A stretch of 9,174 bases of DNA from NCBI GenBank assembly GCA_018263495.1, contig JAANXC010000054.1, forward strand, positions 1 to 9,174, read 5' to 3'. The translations under genes were made by a program, and so were the position numbers. Positions 1 to 6,344 of this stretch are shown here, piece after piece. The notes under the pieces were generated by a model. It saw only the letters and a list, made by a program, of their open reading frames with translations, was not told the origin of the DNA and ran no database searches. The DNA is from Nitrososphaerota archaeon. GTDB taxonomy: Archaea; Thermoproteota; Nitrososphaeria; Nitrososphaerales; Nitrosopumilaceae. Position 1 is the stretch's first letter, and every line of letters begins with the position of its first letter.

Positions 1-8
1 TTTAAATA
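1..8 (+). promoter_or_regulatory. probable archaeal TATA box of the phn operon
   Basis: The window opens with TTTAAATA, a good match to the archaeal TATA box. Its centre lies about 29 bases before a TTG codon at 34 and about 50 bases before the ATG at 55. Archaeal transcription usually begins roughly 25 bases past the box centre, so transcripts should start near 28-34. That gives either a short leader of about 20-25 bases before the ATG or a nearly leaderless message beginning at the TTG. The upstream BRE lies outside the window, so the assignment rests on the box and spacing alone. Confidence 0.4.
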
Positions 9-54
9 ACTTAGCTAAACCTAAGAAAATACTTTGAGTGCAAAATCAAAAGTC

Positions 55-1134
55 ATGACTAGAAAGACCATTCTGCTTTTTGCACTAATTGCTGGAGTTG
101 CTGCCTTCCCATTAGCGGCTTCAGCACAAAGTGATTCTGTTCCAGCTTGGGTTAAAAACACGGCAGGCTGGTGGGCAGATGATCAGATTTCCGAGACAGA
201 ATTTGTTAACTCGATGGAATATCTGATTGATTCTGGAATTATTGATGTATCATCACAAAACTTTGGTATCACTGAACTCACGATTGGTTTCATACCATCT
301 GAAAAAGCAGATGAACTATCACCAAAGGCTGAATCTCTTGCAAGATTTTTGGAATCTGAATTTAATGGAAAAGTGGATGTCAAAATTGTTGTACCAACAA
401 ATTATGAAATAATCATTGAAGGGCTAAAGTTTGGACATATTGACGCCGCATTCATGGATACGGGACCTGGTTGGATTGCACACGACAGAGCAAATGCTGA
501 AGTTGTGATGGCTGAAGTGAAGAAAGGTAAAGTTGGTTACTATGCAACTGTTTGGCAACGAGCTGATTCAAACTACTCATCAATTGATGAAGCAATTGGA
601 AACAAGGTAGCTTTTACTAGCATTACTGGTTCATCAGGATTCGTTAGACCTGTTGGTACACTAGTTGACCGTGGTTTAATCACAGTAGAAGGAGACGACA
701 TTGTCGCATTAAAGAAAGCATTAGATGAGTCATTTGAATATCATGCCTTTGGCGGAGGATACAAGGCAGCACTTGAGTTGCTCTTGAATGGCTCAGTTGA
801 AATGTCATTTGGTTCTGACATTGCTCCAGAAAAATACTTGACTCCAGAACAGCAAGCTCAACTCAAAAAAGTTGAGACGCTTGGTCTAGTACCATCTCAT
901 GTCTTTGTTGCATCAAATAATCTTTCAGATAAGACAAAACAGCATTTGGTCGACTCGATGGTGAAACTGAACCATCAGGATAACAATCAAATTTTAAAAG
1001 ACATCTATGGTGCTGATGCGTTGTTACCAACAACTGCTGAGATGCACATTGGTAACTTTGGACAATATCTAGACCTATTACCTGGAATCGAGAAAGCAAC
1101 TTTTGAGAAGAAGAATTACGATATTCCAAAATAA
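55..1134 (+). CDS. phnD: PhnD-like substrate-binding protein of a phosphonate-type ABC importer
   Basis: This is the secreted binding protein that delivers substrate to the PhnC/PhnE importer encoded directly downstream. With the ATG at 55 it has 359 residues. Residues 1-25 form a signal peptide (basic MTRK, hydrophobic core, cleavage probably after ASA at 22-24). Residues 29-63 are an extra module containing VPAWVKNTAGWW. The binding domain follows from about residue 74: LTIGFIPSEKA, DAAFMDTGPGW (130-140) and the TSITGSSGF stretch (188-196), which match the PhnD/phosphite-binding family and its anion-binding loops. There is no lipobox cysteine, so it is not an obvious lipoprotein. A TTG at 34 would add seven residues; I prefer the ATG because it gives a standard signal peptide. 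The family assignment is firm; the ligand is not, since phosphonates, phosphite and related compounds are all bound by this family. Confidence 0.88.
   Translation: MTRKTILLFALIAGVAAFPLAASAQSDSVPAWVKNTAGWWADDQISETEFVNSMEYLIDSGIIDVSSQNFGITELTIGFIPSEKADELSPKAESLARFLESEFNGKVDVKIVVPTNYEIIIEGLKFGHIDAAFMDTGPGWIAHDRANAEVVMAEVKKGKVGYYATVWQRADSNYSSIDEAIGNKVAFTSITGSSGFVRPVGTLVDRGLITVEGDDIVALKKALDESFEYHAFGGGYKAALELLLNGSVEMSFGSDIAPEKYLTPEQQAQLKKVETLGLVPSHVFVASNNLSDKTKQHLVDSMVKLNHQDNNQILKDIYGADALLPTTAEMHIGNFGQYLDLLPGIEKATFEKKNYDIPK
139..243 (+). other. short Trp-Trp module fused to the N-terminus of PhnD
   Basis: Codons 29-63 of phnD encode a 35-residue segment between signal peptide and binding domain. 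It has a conserved-looking VPAWVKNTAGWW core, then an acidic DDQIS turn and a helical stretch ending YLIDSGII. From memory, near-identical modules recur, often in tandem, in exported thaumarchaeal proteins of unrelated function. Bacterial PhnD proteins start the binding domain soon after the signal peptide and lack it. Its role is unknown. Surface or S-layer attachment is my inference, made because the protein lacks a lipid anchor. Confidence 0.65.
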
Positions 1135-1143
1135 CTAATTGAT

Positions 1144-1965
1144 ATGCAAGAACAGAAAGGATCCTCATCCCCATCAATATCAACACTTTCAATCGTTCAG
1201 ATGAATGATGTTTCTGCTTCATATGACTCGAAGAATTATGTGTTAAAAAATGTCCAGATGTCAATTACTAGAGGAGCCAATTATGCGATCGTTGGGCAAT
1301 CAGGTTCGGGAAAATCTACCTTATTGAGGCTGATAAATGGCATGATGAACCCAAGCAGGGGGAAAATCATGGTTGATTATAAAATTCCCAATACATCTGA
1401 CAAAAAATTCAAGTCATTTATGCACAAAATTGGCTATATTCCACAAAATCTTGGCTTGATAAAAAATTCTACGGTACTTGAGAATGTTTTGATTGGAGCC
1501 CTACCTCGTGTTAGCGGGTTCAATTCATTTTTCAAAAAATTTTGTGATTTAGAGATTGATAACGCAAAAAAAATTCTAAAACAAGTTGGCCTTCAGGGTA
1601 AAGCTGAGAGACAGGTATACATGCTCAGTGGTGGCGAAAAGAGAAGAGTTGCAATAGCAAGAGCTCTTGTCCAAAAACCAGAGATTATTCTTGCAGATGA
1701 AATTGTATCCGAACTGGATCATGTGACCGCACGAGAGATCATGGATGTCTTGGCAAAAGCACAAGCAACAATGAAACTTACTGCAATAATGGTTCATCAT
1801 GACCTTCAACTTGCATTAGAGTATGCTGATAGAGTTGCAGTGATCAAGGAAGGCGAAAAGATTCTTGAGATTGGAGTTGAGGGAGACAGAATTGTCGACT
1901 TTCAGTCAGGAAATTTCACGCAAAGAGAAATTTTGGAGATGTTTAGCAATGAATCAAAAGAATAA
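1144..1965 (+). CDS. phnC: PhnC-like ATP-binding subunit of the phosphonate-type ABC importer
   Basis: This is the cytoplasmic ATPase that powers the importer. It is 273 residues long, slightly longer than typical PhnC because of an 18-residue serine-rich N-terminal lead. Visible motifs in order: Walker A GQSGSGKST (51-59), Q-loop glutamine 101 in YIPQNLGL, signature LSGGEKRR (161-168), Walker B IILADE (181-186) with catalytic Glu186, D-loop SELD (189-192) and switch histidine in MVHHDL (216-221). One oddity is Ile187 where these ATPases normally have proline after the Walker B glutamate. The gene starts 9 bases after phnD stops and runs 17 bases into phnE, which supports one operon and co-translation. 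An ATG at codon 20 is a possible alternative start, but residues before it fit the first beta strand of the fold. Confidence 0.9.
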   Translation: MQEQKGSSSPSISTLSIVQMNDVSASYDSKNYVLKNVQMSITRGANYAIVGQSGSGKSTLLRLINGMMNPSRGKIMVDYKIPNTSDKKFKSFMHKIGYIPQNLGLIKNSTVLENVLIGALPRVSGFNSFFKKFCDLEIDNAKKILKQVGLQGKAERQVYMLSGGEKRRVAIARALVQKPEIILADEIVSELDHVTAREIMDVLAKAQATMKLTAIMVHHDLQLALEYADRVAVIKEGEKILEIGVEGDRIVDFQSGNFTQREILEMFSNESKE

Positions 1966-2731
1966 CCTAATCATCGGACTAATTATTGCAGGTGTTGTAG
2001 TCATGTCTGTCAATGTTGATGCAGACCCAAGAGACTTTGCAGAGGGACTGCCAAACATTGGAATCATGTTGCAAGAGATTACAGAAGTAGATTCCTCACT
2101 TTTTGTAACCGCATTCTGGTCCATGTTAGAAACAATTGAGATGGCATTTATTGGAACTGTGGTGGGTGTTGCAATTGCACTCCCATTAAGCTTGCTAGCT
2201 GCTAGAAATTTGAACAATAAATTTGTCTACGTACCAGTTCGTGCACTGCTTGCCGCCATCCGTACTTTCCCTTCTATACTTTGGGCAATTTTATTTGTGA
2301 TTATAGTTGGTCTTGGTCCGTTTGCAGGAGTACTAGCAATCATCATGTACACAGTTGGATTTATCGCAAAGCTGCAATACGAGGCCATCGAAGCCATTGA
2401 TGCTGACCCCATGGATGCAGTAGGTGCTATTGGAGTTTCCAAACTACAGCTGATCAGATTTGTTGTATTGCCGGAATCTGCATCACATTTGCTCAGCCAG
2501 ATTTTGTATATTTTTGACTATAACATTAGGCAGACAAGCATTCTTGGTCTCGTAGGCGCAGGCGGAATTGGATTTTACATCATTAACTACATCAAGTTCT
2601 TTGAGTATGGAAAGGCTGCAGTTTTCATGCTGGTTGTTCTTGCAACAGTCTTGATAATTGAGTGGGTTAGTGTACGGGTGAGAGACAAGTACATCGTCAA
2701 GTCACAAAGGGGAATGCAGGTTAAATCTTAA
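1949..2731 (+). CDS. phnE: PhnE-like permease subunit of the phosphonate-type ABC importer
   Basis: This is the membrane subunit that forms the translocation channel, 260 residues. I chose the ATG at 1949 over an open frame reaching back to 1865, because it gives an N-terminal transmembrane helix (about 6-22) right after MNQKNN, and a weak GGAG sits 10 bases upstream. Further hydrophobic segments fall near 65-85, 95-137, 180-212 and 222-240. The cytoplasmic EAA loop that docks on the ATPase runs from about 145 to 175 (DAVGAIG then FVVLP). The SILGLVGAGGIGF stretch (197-209) is typical of PhnE. Only one permease gene is present, so it presumably works as a homodimer. The stop codon overlaps the stop of the convergent radical SAM gene. 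Confidence 0.9.
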   Translation: MNQKNNLIIGLIIAGVVVMSVNVDADPRDFAEGLPNIGIMLQEITEVDSSLFVTAFWSMLETIEMAFIGTVVGVAIALPLSLLAARNLNNKFVYVPVRALLAAIRTFPSILWAILFVIIVGLGPFAGVLAIIMYTVGFIAKLQYEAIEAIDADPMDAVGAIGVSKLQLIRFVVLPESASHLLSQILYIFDYNIRQTSILGLVGAGGIGFYIINYIKFFEYGKAAVFMLVVLATVLIIEWVSVRVRDKYIVKSQRGMQVKS

Positions 2732-3681
2732 CAGCCCTTAATTCCACTGCCCACAAAAATCGAATAGCAGCCGAGACCACATTCCTCACATCTTGGCTTC
2801 ATAGAATCTTTTTCTGCACTTCCGATGCAGCATGGTCTTTTCTCCCTGCCCAAGTGGTCAACGGAGACAATTGCCCATGTGGGGCAGTCTATTGGGGTTG
2901 TTCCTTTTCCACCCCAATTTTTCTTCATTAGTTCTAATTGGTTTTTAGGATTTGAGATATAGTCTCTATATTGTGTTTTTTGTAAATCTATCAATTCGTC
3001 AACTACTGCATCTCTTTCTTCTCCAAATGGAAGCCATAATGGATCACCTTTCATAAACGGAGTGTGGAATTGGACACCAATTTTATTCGTATATTCACGC
3101 CAGTCCTCAATTACCTTTCTGACGGTCTTGTAATTTCTGGAGTTTATGGTCATTGAAATCCAAATGTCTTTGTATGCCTTGTCACCATTATTTTCAACAT
3201 AATCAATTACATTTTTTCTTGTTTTAGCCCATGTGCCATCTCCGCGAATGGTGTCATGAATTTTTTGATCACCATCAATTGATACCCAGTAAAAATAAAG
3301 CCCCTTGAATTTTTTCAGTGGATAATTTCCATTTGTCACTATACAGGATCGTTTTGGGAATTCTTTGGCAAACAATTCTACAACGTCTGGTCTCATCATG
3401 GGCTCGCCGCCAACAACTGTTACAGCAAACACATGGCGTTTTTTGAATTTCTCATCAATTACCTGTTTCCATTCCTCAAGGGTTAATTCCTCATTCTCTT
3501 TTCTATTTAGCCACCAATAGCAGTGTTCGCAGTGTAAATTACACTCGTTAATGATATCTGCAGAGCCAAATATTGGACTTCTCCTTTTGAAGAGTTTCCA
3601 ACCTGCATATTTTGAAAGCAGATGAAAGTATTGTGGTGTTTCCTGAACAATCTGGCTTAAACCTCTGCCCATTATTTCCAT
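2728..3681 (-). CDS. radical SAM protein with cysteine-rich, HpnH-like C-terminus, function unknown
   Basis: This is a 317-residue radical SAM enzyme. The cluster motif is CNLHCEHC (Cys47, Cys51, Cys54), followed by the SAM-binding GGEP (91-94) and VSIDG (133-137). The C-terminal part has seven more cysteines (266, 284, 285, 298, 301, 305, 317) in a pattern CPTW, RPCC, CEECGLGC, which suggests an auxiliary iron-sulfur cluster. The order of these blocks recalls HpnH, the adenosylhopane-forming radical SAM enzyme, and more loosely SPASM-type proteins. Archaea do not make hopanoids, so the substrate must differ; an isoprenoid lipid, a peptide or a tetrapyrrole are all open. No B12-binding domain is present. 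The gene follows ctaB by 21 bases and is probably co-transcribed. The ATG at 3681 is supported by a GAGGG six bases upstream. I do not recognise the exact family. Confidence 0.82.
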   Translation of the reverse strand: MEIMGRGLSQIVQETPQYFHLLSKYAGWKLFKRRSPIFGSADIINECNLHCEHCYWWLNRKENEELTLEEWKQVIDEKFKKRHVFAVTVVGGEPMMRPDVVELFAKEFPKRSCIVTNGNYPLKKFKGLYFYWVSIDGDQKIHDTIRGDGTWAKTRKNVIDYVENNGDKAYKDIWISMTINSRNYKTVRKVIEDWREYTNKIGVQFHTPFMKGDPLWLPFGEERDAVVDELIDLQKTQYRDYISNPKNQLELMKKNWGGKGTTPIDCPTWAIVSVDHLGREKRPCCIGSAEKDSMKPRCEECGLGCYSIFVGSGIKGC

Positions 3682-3687
3682 GAATAA

Positions 3688-3692
3688 CCCTC
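3688..3692 (-). promoter_or_regulatory. ribosome binding site of the radical SAM gene
   Basis: On the minus strand GAGGG lies six bases before the ATG at 3681, within the 21-base gap after ctaB. It favours this ATG over the second one three codons downstream and fits internal initiation within a polycistronic message. Confidence 0.45.
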
Positions 3693-3702
3693 TTTGACCA
3701 AA

Positions 3703-4632
3703 CTAAAGAACAGAGTCCACCATTAATGCGATGAAAAGTACAGCCAAATATGGGCTTGAAAACTTGAACAAAACCCATGAAGCCTTTTCGCTTGGTTTTG
3801 CAACAACCCAGAAACTCAGAACCACCATTAAAACTCCAGACGCAATTGCAGTATACAAATAAACTTCATGCATCAATGGCTCTCCATTATCATGTGTTAG
3901 GAAAAATGGAACTACGCTAAAGAGTACCATCATTAGTGTTGTACCAGCAATTATTCTTGCAGAAGTTTTTTCTGACTGTACCGCAGTTAACATTGGAACG
4001 TTTACTTTTTGGTAATCATCCTTAAAGTGTAAAGTTAGTGCCCAAATGTGCATTGGAATCCAAACAAAGACTAATCCAGCTATAACAAGACCAAAGTCCC
4101 AAAGACCAGTTGTAGTTACAGCAACATAGCCAATTAATGCTGGTGCACCGCCTGAGAATCCTCCCAAAACAATATTTGATCTACTTTTACGTTTTAGGCC
4201 ATAACTATACACCAAAATGTTATCAATTAATCCAAATGCCATAAAGGAACCAGCTAAAATGCCTTGCCAAAATGATGCGGTAAAACATATGCCAAAAGCA
4301 CATGCTAATGATATTGCAGCAAGCACAAGTCCAAAATTCCTAGCCTTTTCTGCAGGATAGATTCGTCTACTTGGGATGGGCCTACCTTTCGTTCTCTCCA
4401 TTATCGCATCAATGTCTCTGTCATGATAATTTGTCAACGTATTCGCAGCAGCAGAACCGGCAGCTACTCCTCCAAGGAGTAATGCCCATGTTTCAAGAGA
4501 AATTGGAACGTTGAAAACATTTGAAGCAGTAATGGCTGCACCAAAGGCAGTAAACACAAGAAGGTACCAGATCTTTGGTTTTGTCAGCTCGTAGTATACA
4601 GCGATATTTGATTTTGTGTTAAAAGTTTGCAT
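3703..4632 (-). CDS. ctaB: protoheme IX farnesyltransferase (heme O synthase)
   Basis: This membrane prenyltransferase of the UbiA superfamily transfers a farnesyl-type chain to heme b, giving heme O for terminal heme-copper oxidase. It is 309 residues long, normal for the family. The first aspartate-rich motif reads NYHDRDID (68-75), followed by RTKGRPIPSRR (80-90). The second reads KDDYQKVNVPML (204-215). Both are typical of CtaB rather than of menaquinone or chlorophyll prenyltransferases, as is LTKPKI near the N-terminus (16-21). About eight or nine hydrophobic helices are evident. It begins 31 bases after the Lrp-type regulator stops, with GAGTGATG upstream of the ATG as a possible partial Shine-Dalgarno, and is followed by the radical SAM gene. 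In an ammonia oxidizer it would serve the respiratory oxidase. Confidence 0.92.
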   Translation of the reverse strand: MQTFNTKSNIAVYYELTKPKIWYLLVFTAFGAAITASNVFNVPISLETWALLLGGVAAGSAAANTLTNYHDRDIDAIMERTKGRPIPSRRIYPAEKARNFGLVLAAISLACAFGICFTASFWQGILAGSFMAFGLIDNILVYSYGLKRKSRSNIVLGGFSGGAPALIGYVAVTTTGLWDFGLVIAGLVFVWIPMHIWALTLHFKDDYQKVNVPMLTAVQSEKTSARIIAGTTLMMVLFSVVPFFLTHDNGEPLMHEVYLYTAIASGVLMVVLSFWVVAKPSEKASWVLFKFSSPYLAVLFIALMVDSVL

Positions 4633-4663
4633 TAATCATCACTCTATTCTCAGATCTGTATCA

Positions 4664-5110
4664 CTATTCTAACATATAGGGCATTTGTTTTGTTCGCGTC
4701 TTCATTTCTATAAAACTCTCAGAGCCTACAATTCCTTGAATTTTGCCAATATTATCTGAAACAATCTTATACATATCATTCAGGTTTTCGGCATACATTG
4801 TTACCAGTATGTCAAACCTACCGGTCACTTCCGCAACCTCTCTCACACCTGGGATCTTGAATAATTCTTGGATAACATTATCTCGTTGCTTTGAATCCAT
4901 GTTAATTCCTGTTATTGACTTTACACCAAACCCTAATTCCTTATTGTTAATCTCAATTGTAAATCGCTCAATGAGTTTTTTATTTATTAATCGCTTTATC
5001 CTGCTATAAACTACTGAAGAGTTGGCGTTAATTTTTTCAGAAAGTTTTGGAATTGAGATTGATGAATCCTTACTAAGCTCTGATAAAATCTTTTGATCTA
5101 TTTTATCCAC
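4664..5110 (-). CDS. Lrp/AsnC-family transcriptional regulator
   Basis: This is a 148-residue DNA-binding regulator with the standard two-part layout. Residues 1-60 form the winged helix-turn-helix (MDKIDQKIL, IPKLSEKINANSSVVYSRIKRL). Residues about 65-140 form the RAM ligand-binding and oligomerization domain, including VTGRFDILVTMYAENL (95-110). The start is a GTG; an in-frame TAA 12 bases upstream excludes any longer product, and the N-terminus matches the family. Proteins of this family usually sense amino acids or related small molecules and often repress their own gene. It sits between asd and ctaB, 31 bases ahead of the latter, so it may be co-transcribed with ctaB. The effector and targets cannot be read from sequence. 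Confidence 0.9.
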   Translation of the reverse strand: MDKIDQKILSELSKDSSISIPKLSEKINANSSVVYSRIKRLINKKLIERFTIEINNKELGFGVKSITGINMDSKQRDNVIQELFKIPGVREVAEVTGRFDILVTMYAENLNDMYKIVSDNIGKIQGIVGSESFIEMKTRTKQMPYMLE

Positions 5111-5191
5111 TTTTGCCGTTTAAAACACCTGAGACATTACATATTTTTCGGATTAATAAAGCTATTATTGAAATTTTTATAATTTTTTTCT
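5111..5191 (-). promoter_or_regulatory. AT-rich gap upstream of the Lrp-type gene, possible promoter
   Basis: These 81 bases separate asd from the regulator gene. On the minus strand they contain ATTATAAAAATT (about 5174-5185) and TTTATTAAT (5152-5160). The second could act as a TATA box giving a start near 5130 and a leader of about 20 bases. This suggests the lrp-ctaB-radical SAM group has its own promoter, although read-through from asd is possible because no oligo-T terminator is visible on that strand. No clear operator palindrome is seen. Confidence 0.3.
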
Positions 5192-6265
5192 TTAAATCTT
5201 ATCTTTTTTGTATAGCATCTCAGCTAGGAGAACAGCACCTTTTGCAGATCCCATCTTCTTGTTATGTGAGAATAGCATGTACTTTATTCCATTATCAAAC
5301 AGCTCTTCCTTTTCGACTCTACCTATTGTTGTAGTCATGCCATCACCAACTTCTCTCTCCATTCTTGGTTGTGGTCGTGTTGGATCTTCATGAAATGCAT
5401 AGTAGTCTTTTGGAGCTGATGGTAATCCTGTGACTGAAATTTCTTTGTTGTAAGCTTCATAGGTATCCTTTGCTAAAGCTGGATCAATTTCCTTTTCTGT
5501 TTCAACAAAGACTGATTCAGTATGTCCATCAATTACAGGAACACGTGTACATGTGCAGCTAACTCTAATGTCTGCATCTTCGATCTTACCGTCCTTTAGT
5601 TTACCTAGAATCTTTCTGGTCTCTTTTTTTACCTTGCCTTCTTCTTTTGGAATGTATGGAAGTATATTATCAGTAATTCCCATTGCAGATACCCCAGTCT
5701 TTCCACCACCAGAGATTGCTTGCATTGAAGTCATCATGACTTTCTTCGCACCATATTTGTCAAACAGCGGCTTTAGTGTGATAGCTAAACCAGTAGTAGT
5801 ACAGTTTGGTAGCGGTGCTACCCAACCTTTCCAGTTACGGTTTTTCTTTTGAACTTCAAGCAGTTCTGCCTGCTCATCATTTACTCCTGGAATAAGTATT
5901 GGAACATCCTCTTCGTATCTATATGCAGATGAAGTTGATATTACAGGAAGATCTTTTGCAAATTTTGTCTCAATATCTCTTGCAGCCTGTGACTCTACTG
6001 CTGAGAAAATTAAATCTAATTCTGCTACGTTAATCTCGTCAATTGTTAAGACTGACATATCCTTTATGTAGTCTGGGATCTCCCCGCCAACATCCCAAGC
6101 AACTATCCCACTGTCATCTCTTATAGCATCAATGTACTTTTTTCCAGCTGAACGCTCTGATGCGGCAATTTGTGTAACCTCGAACCATGGATGGTCATTC
6201 AAGGATTGGACAAACTCTTGTCCTACCGCTCCAGTAACTCCAATTATCGCTACTTTCTTTTTCAT
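5192..6265 (-). CDS. asd: aspartate-semialdehyde dehydrogenase
   Basis: This cytoplasmic enzyme reduces aspartyl phosphate with NAD(P)H to aspartate semialdehyde, the branch point to lysine, methionine and threonine. It has 357 residues, usual for the archaeal/fungal-type enzyme. The nucleotide-binding GVTGAVG is at residues 9-15. The catalytic cysteine is Cys155 in PLPNCTTTGL, with MQAISGGGKTG following (181-191). Arg241 in RVPVIDGH probably binds the substrate carboxylate and His248 is the general base. It is monocistronic or the first gene of a leftward group, and diverges from a threonine-phosphate decarboxylase gene. A TATA-like element centred about 25 bases before the ATG suggests a leaderless message. 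An alternative role as malonyl-CoA or succinyl-CoA reductase cannot be excluded, since that activity in Sulfolobales arose in this family. Confidence 0.88.
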   Translation of the reverse strand: MKKKVAIIGVTGAVGQEFVQSLNDHPWFEVTQIAASERSAGKKYIDAIRDDSGIVAWDVGGEIPDYIKDMSVLTIDEINVAELDLIFSAVESQAARDIETKFAKDLPVISTSSAYRYEEDVPILIPGVNDEQAELLEVQKKNRNWKGWVAPLPNCTTTGLAITLKPLFDKYGAKKVMMTSMQAISGGGKTGVSAMGITDNILPYIPKEEGKVKKETRKILGKLKDGKIEDADIRVSCTCTRVPVIDGHTESVFVETEKEIDPALAKDTYEAYNKEISVTGLPSAPKDYYAFHEDPTRPQPRMEREVGDGMTTTIGRVEKEELFDNGIKYMLFSHNKKMGSAKGAVLLAEMLYKKDKI

Positions 6266-6344
6266 TGAGTCATTTTCAAGTTTTCAATTAATAATCGTTA
6301 GCAATAACCAAAACACACTATATTGGCAATTAATTATCTATAAT
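6266..6344. promoter_or_regulatory. divergent promoter region between asd and cobD
   Basis: This 79-base gap must drive both asd (leftward) and the cobamide genes (rightward). The AT block CAATTAATAAT at 6285-6295 reads ATTATTAATTG on the minus strand and is centred about 25 bases from the asd ATG, which is right for a leaderless transcript. Rightward, ACTATATT at 6317-6324 is centred about 24 bases from the GTG at 6345 and could serve the same way; the 6285-6295 block is the other option and would give a leader near 30 bases. No cobalamin riboswitch-like structure fits in the gap. Confidence 0.4.

Noticed and set aside
863..1264. 133-codon open frame on the minus strand across the phnD/phnC junction
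   Set aside because: It is antisense to two well-supported genes and shows low-complexity His/Ser/Gln-rich sequence with no recognisable domain.
1865..1948. Upstream extension of the phnE open frame
   Set aside because: It overlaps the end of phnC in another frame, has no permease character, and the ATG at 1949 gives a normal N-terminal helix.
4651..4658. Palindrome CAGATCTG between lrp and ctaB
   Set aside because: Eight bases is too short to support an operator or terminator, and no second copy is found near the other promoters.
4743..5009. 88-codon plus-strand frame opposite the Lrp-type gene
   Set aside because: It is the antisense shadow of a clear regulator gene and has no start context or homology.
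5181..5189. Oligo-T run after asd
   Set aside because: The T run is on the plus strand, whereas the genes on both sides read on the minus strand, so it cannot terminate them.
6132..6344. Upstream extension of the cobD open frame
   Set aside because: The first 71 codons lie antisense to asd and in the promoter gap, and look non-coding; the conserved CobD N-terminus begins just after the GTG at 6345.
6266..6344. Cobalamin riboswitch ahead of the cobamide genes
   Set aside because: The gap is only 79 bases, has no B12-box-like sequence or stem pattern, and such riboswitches are not expected in this group.
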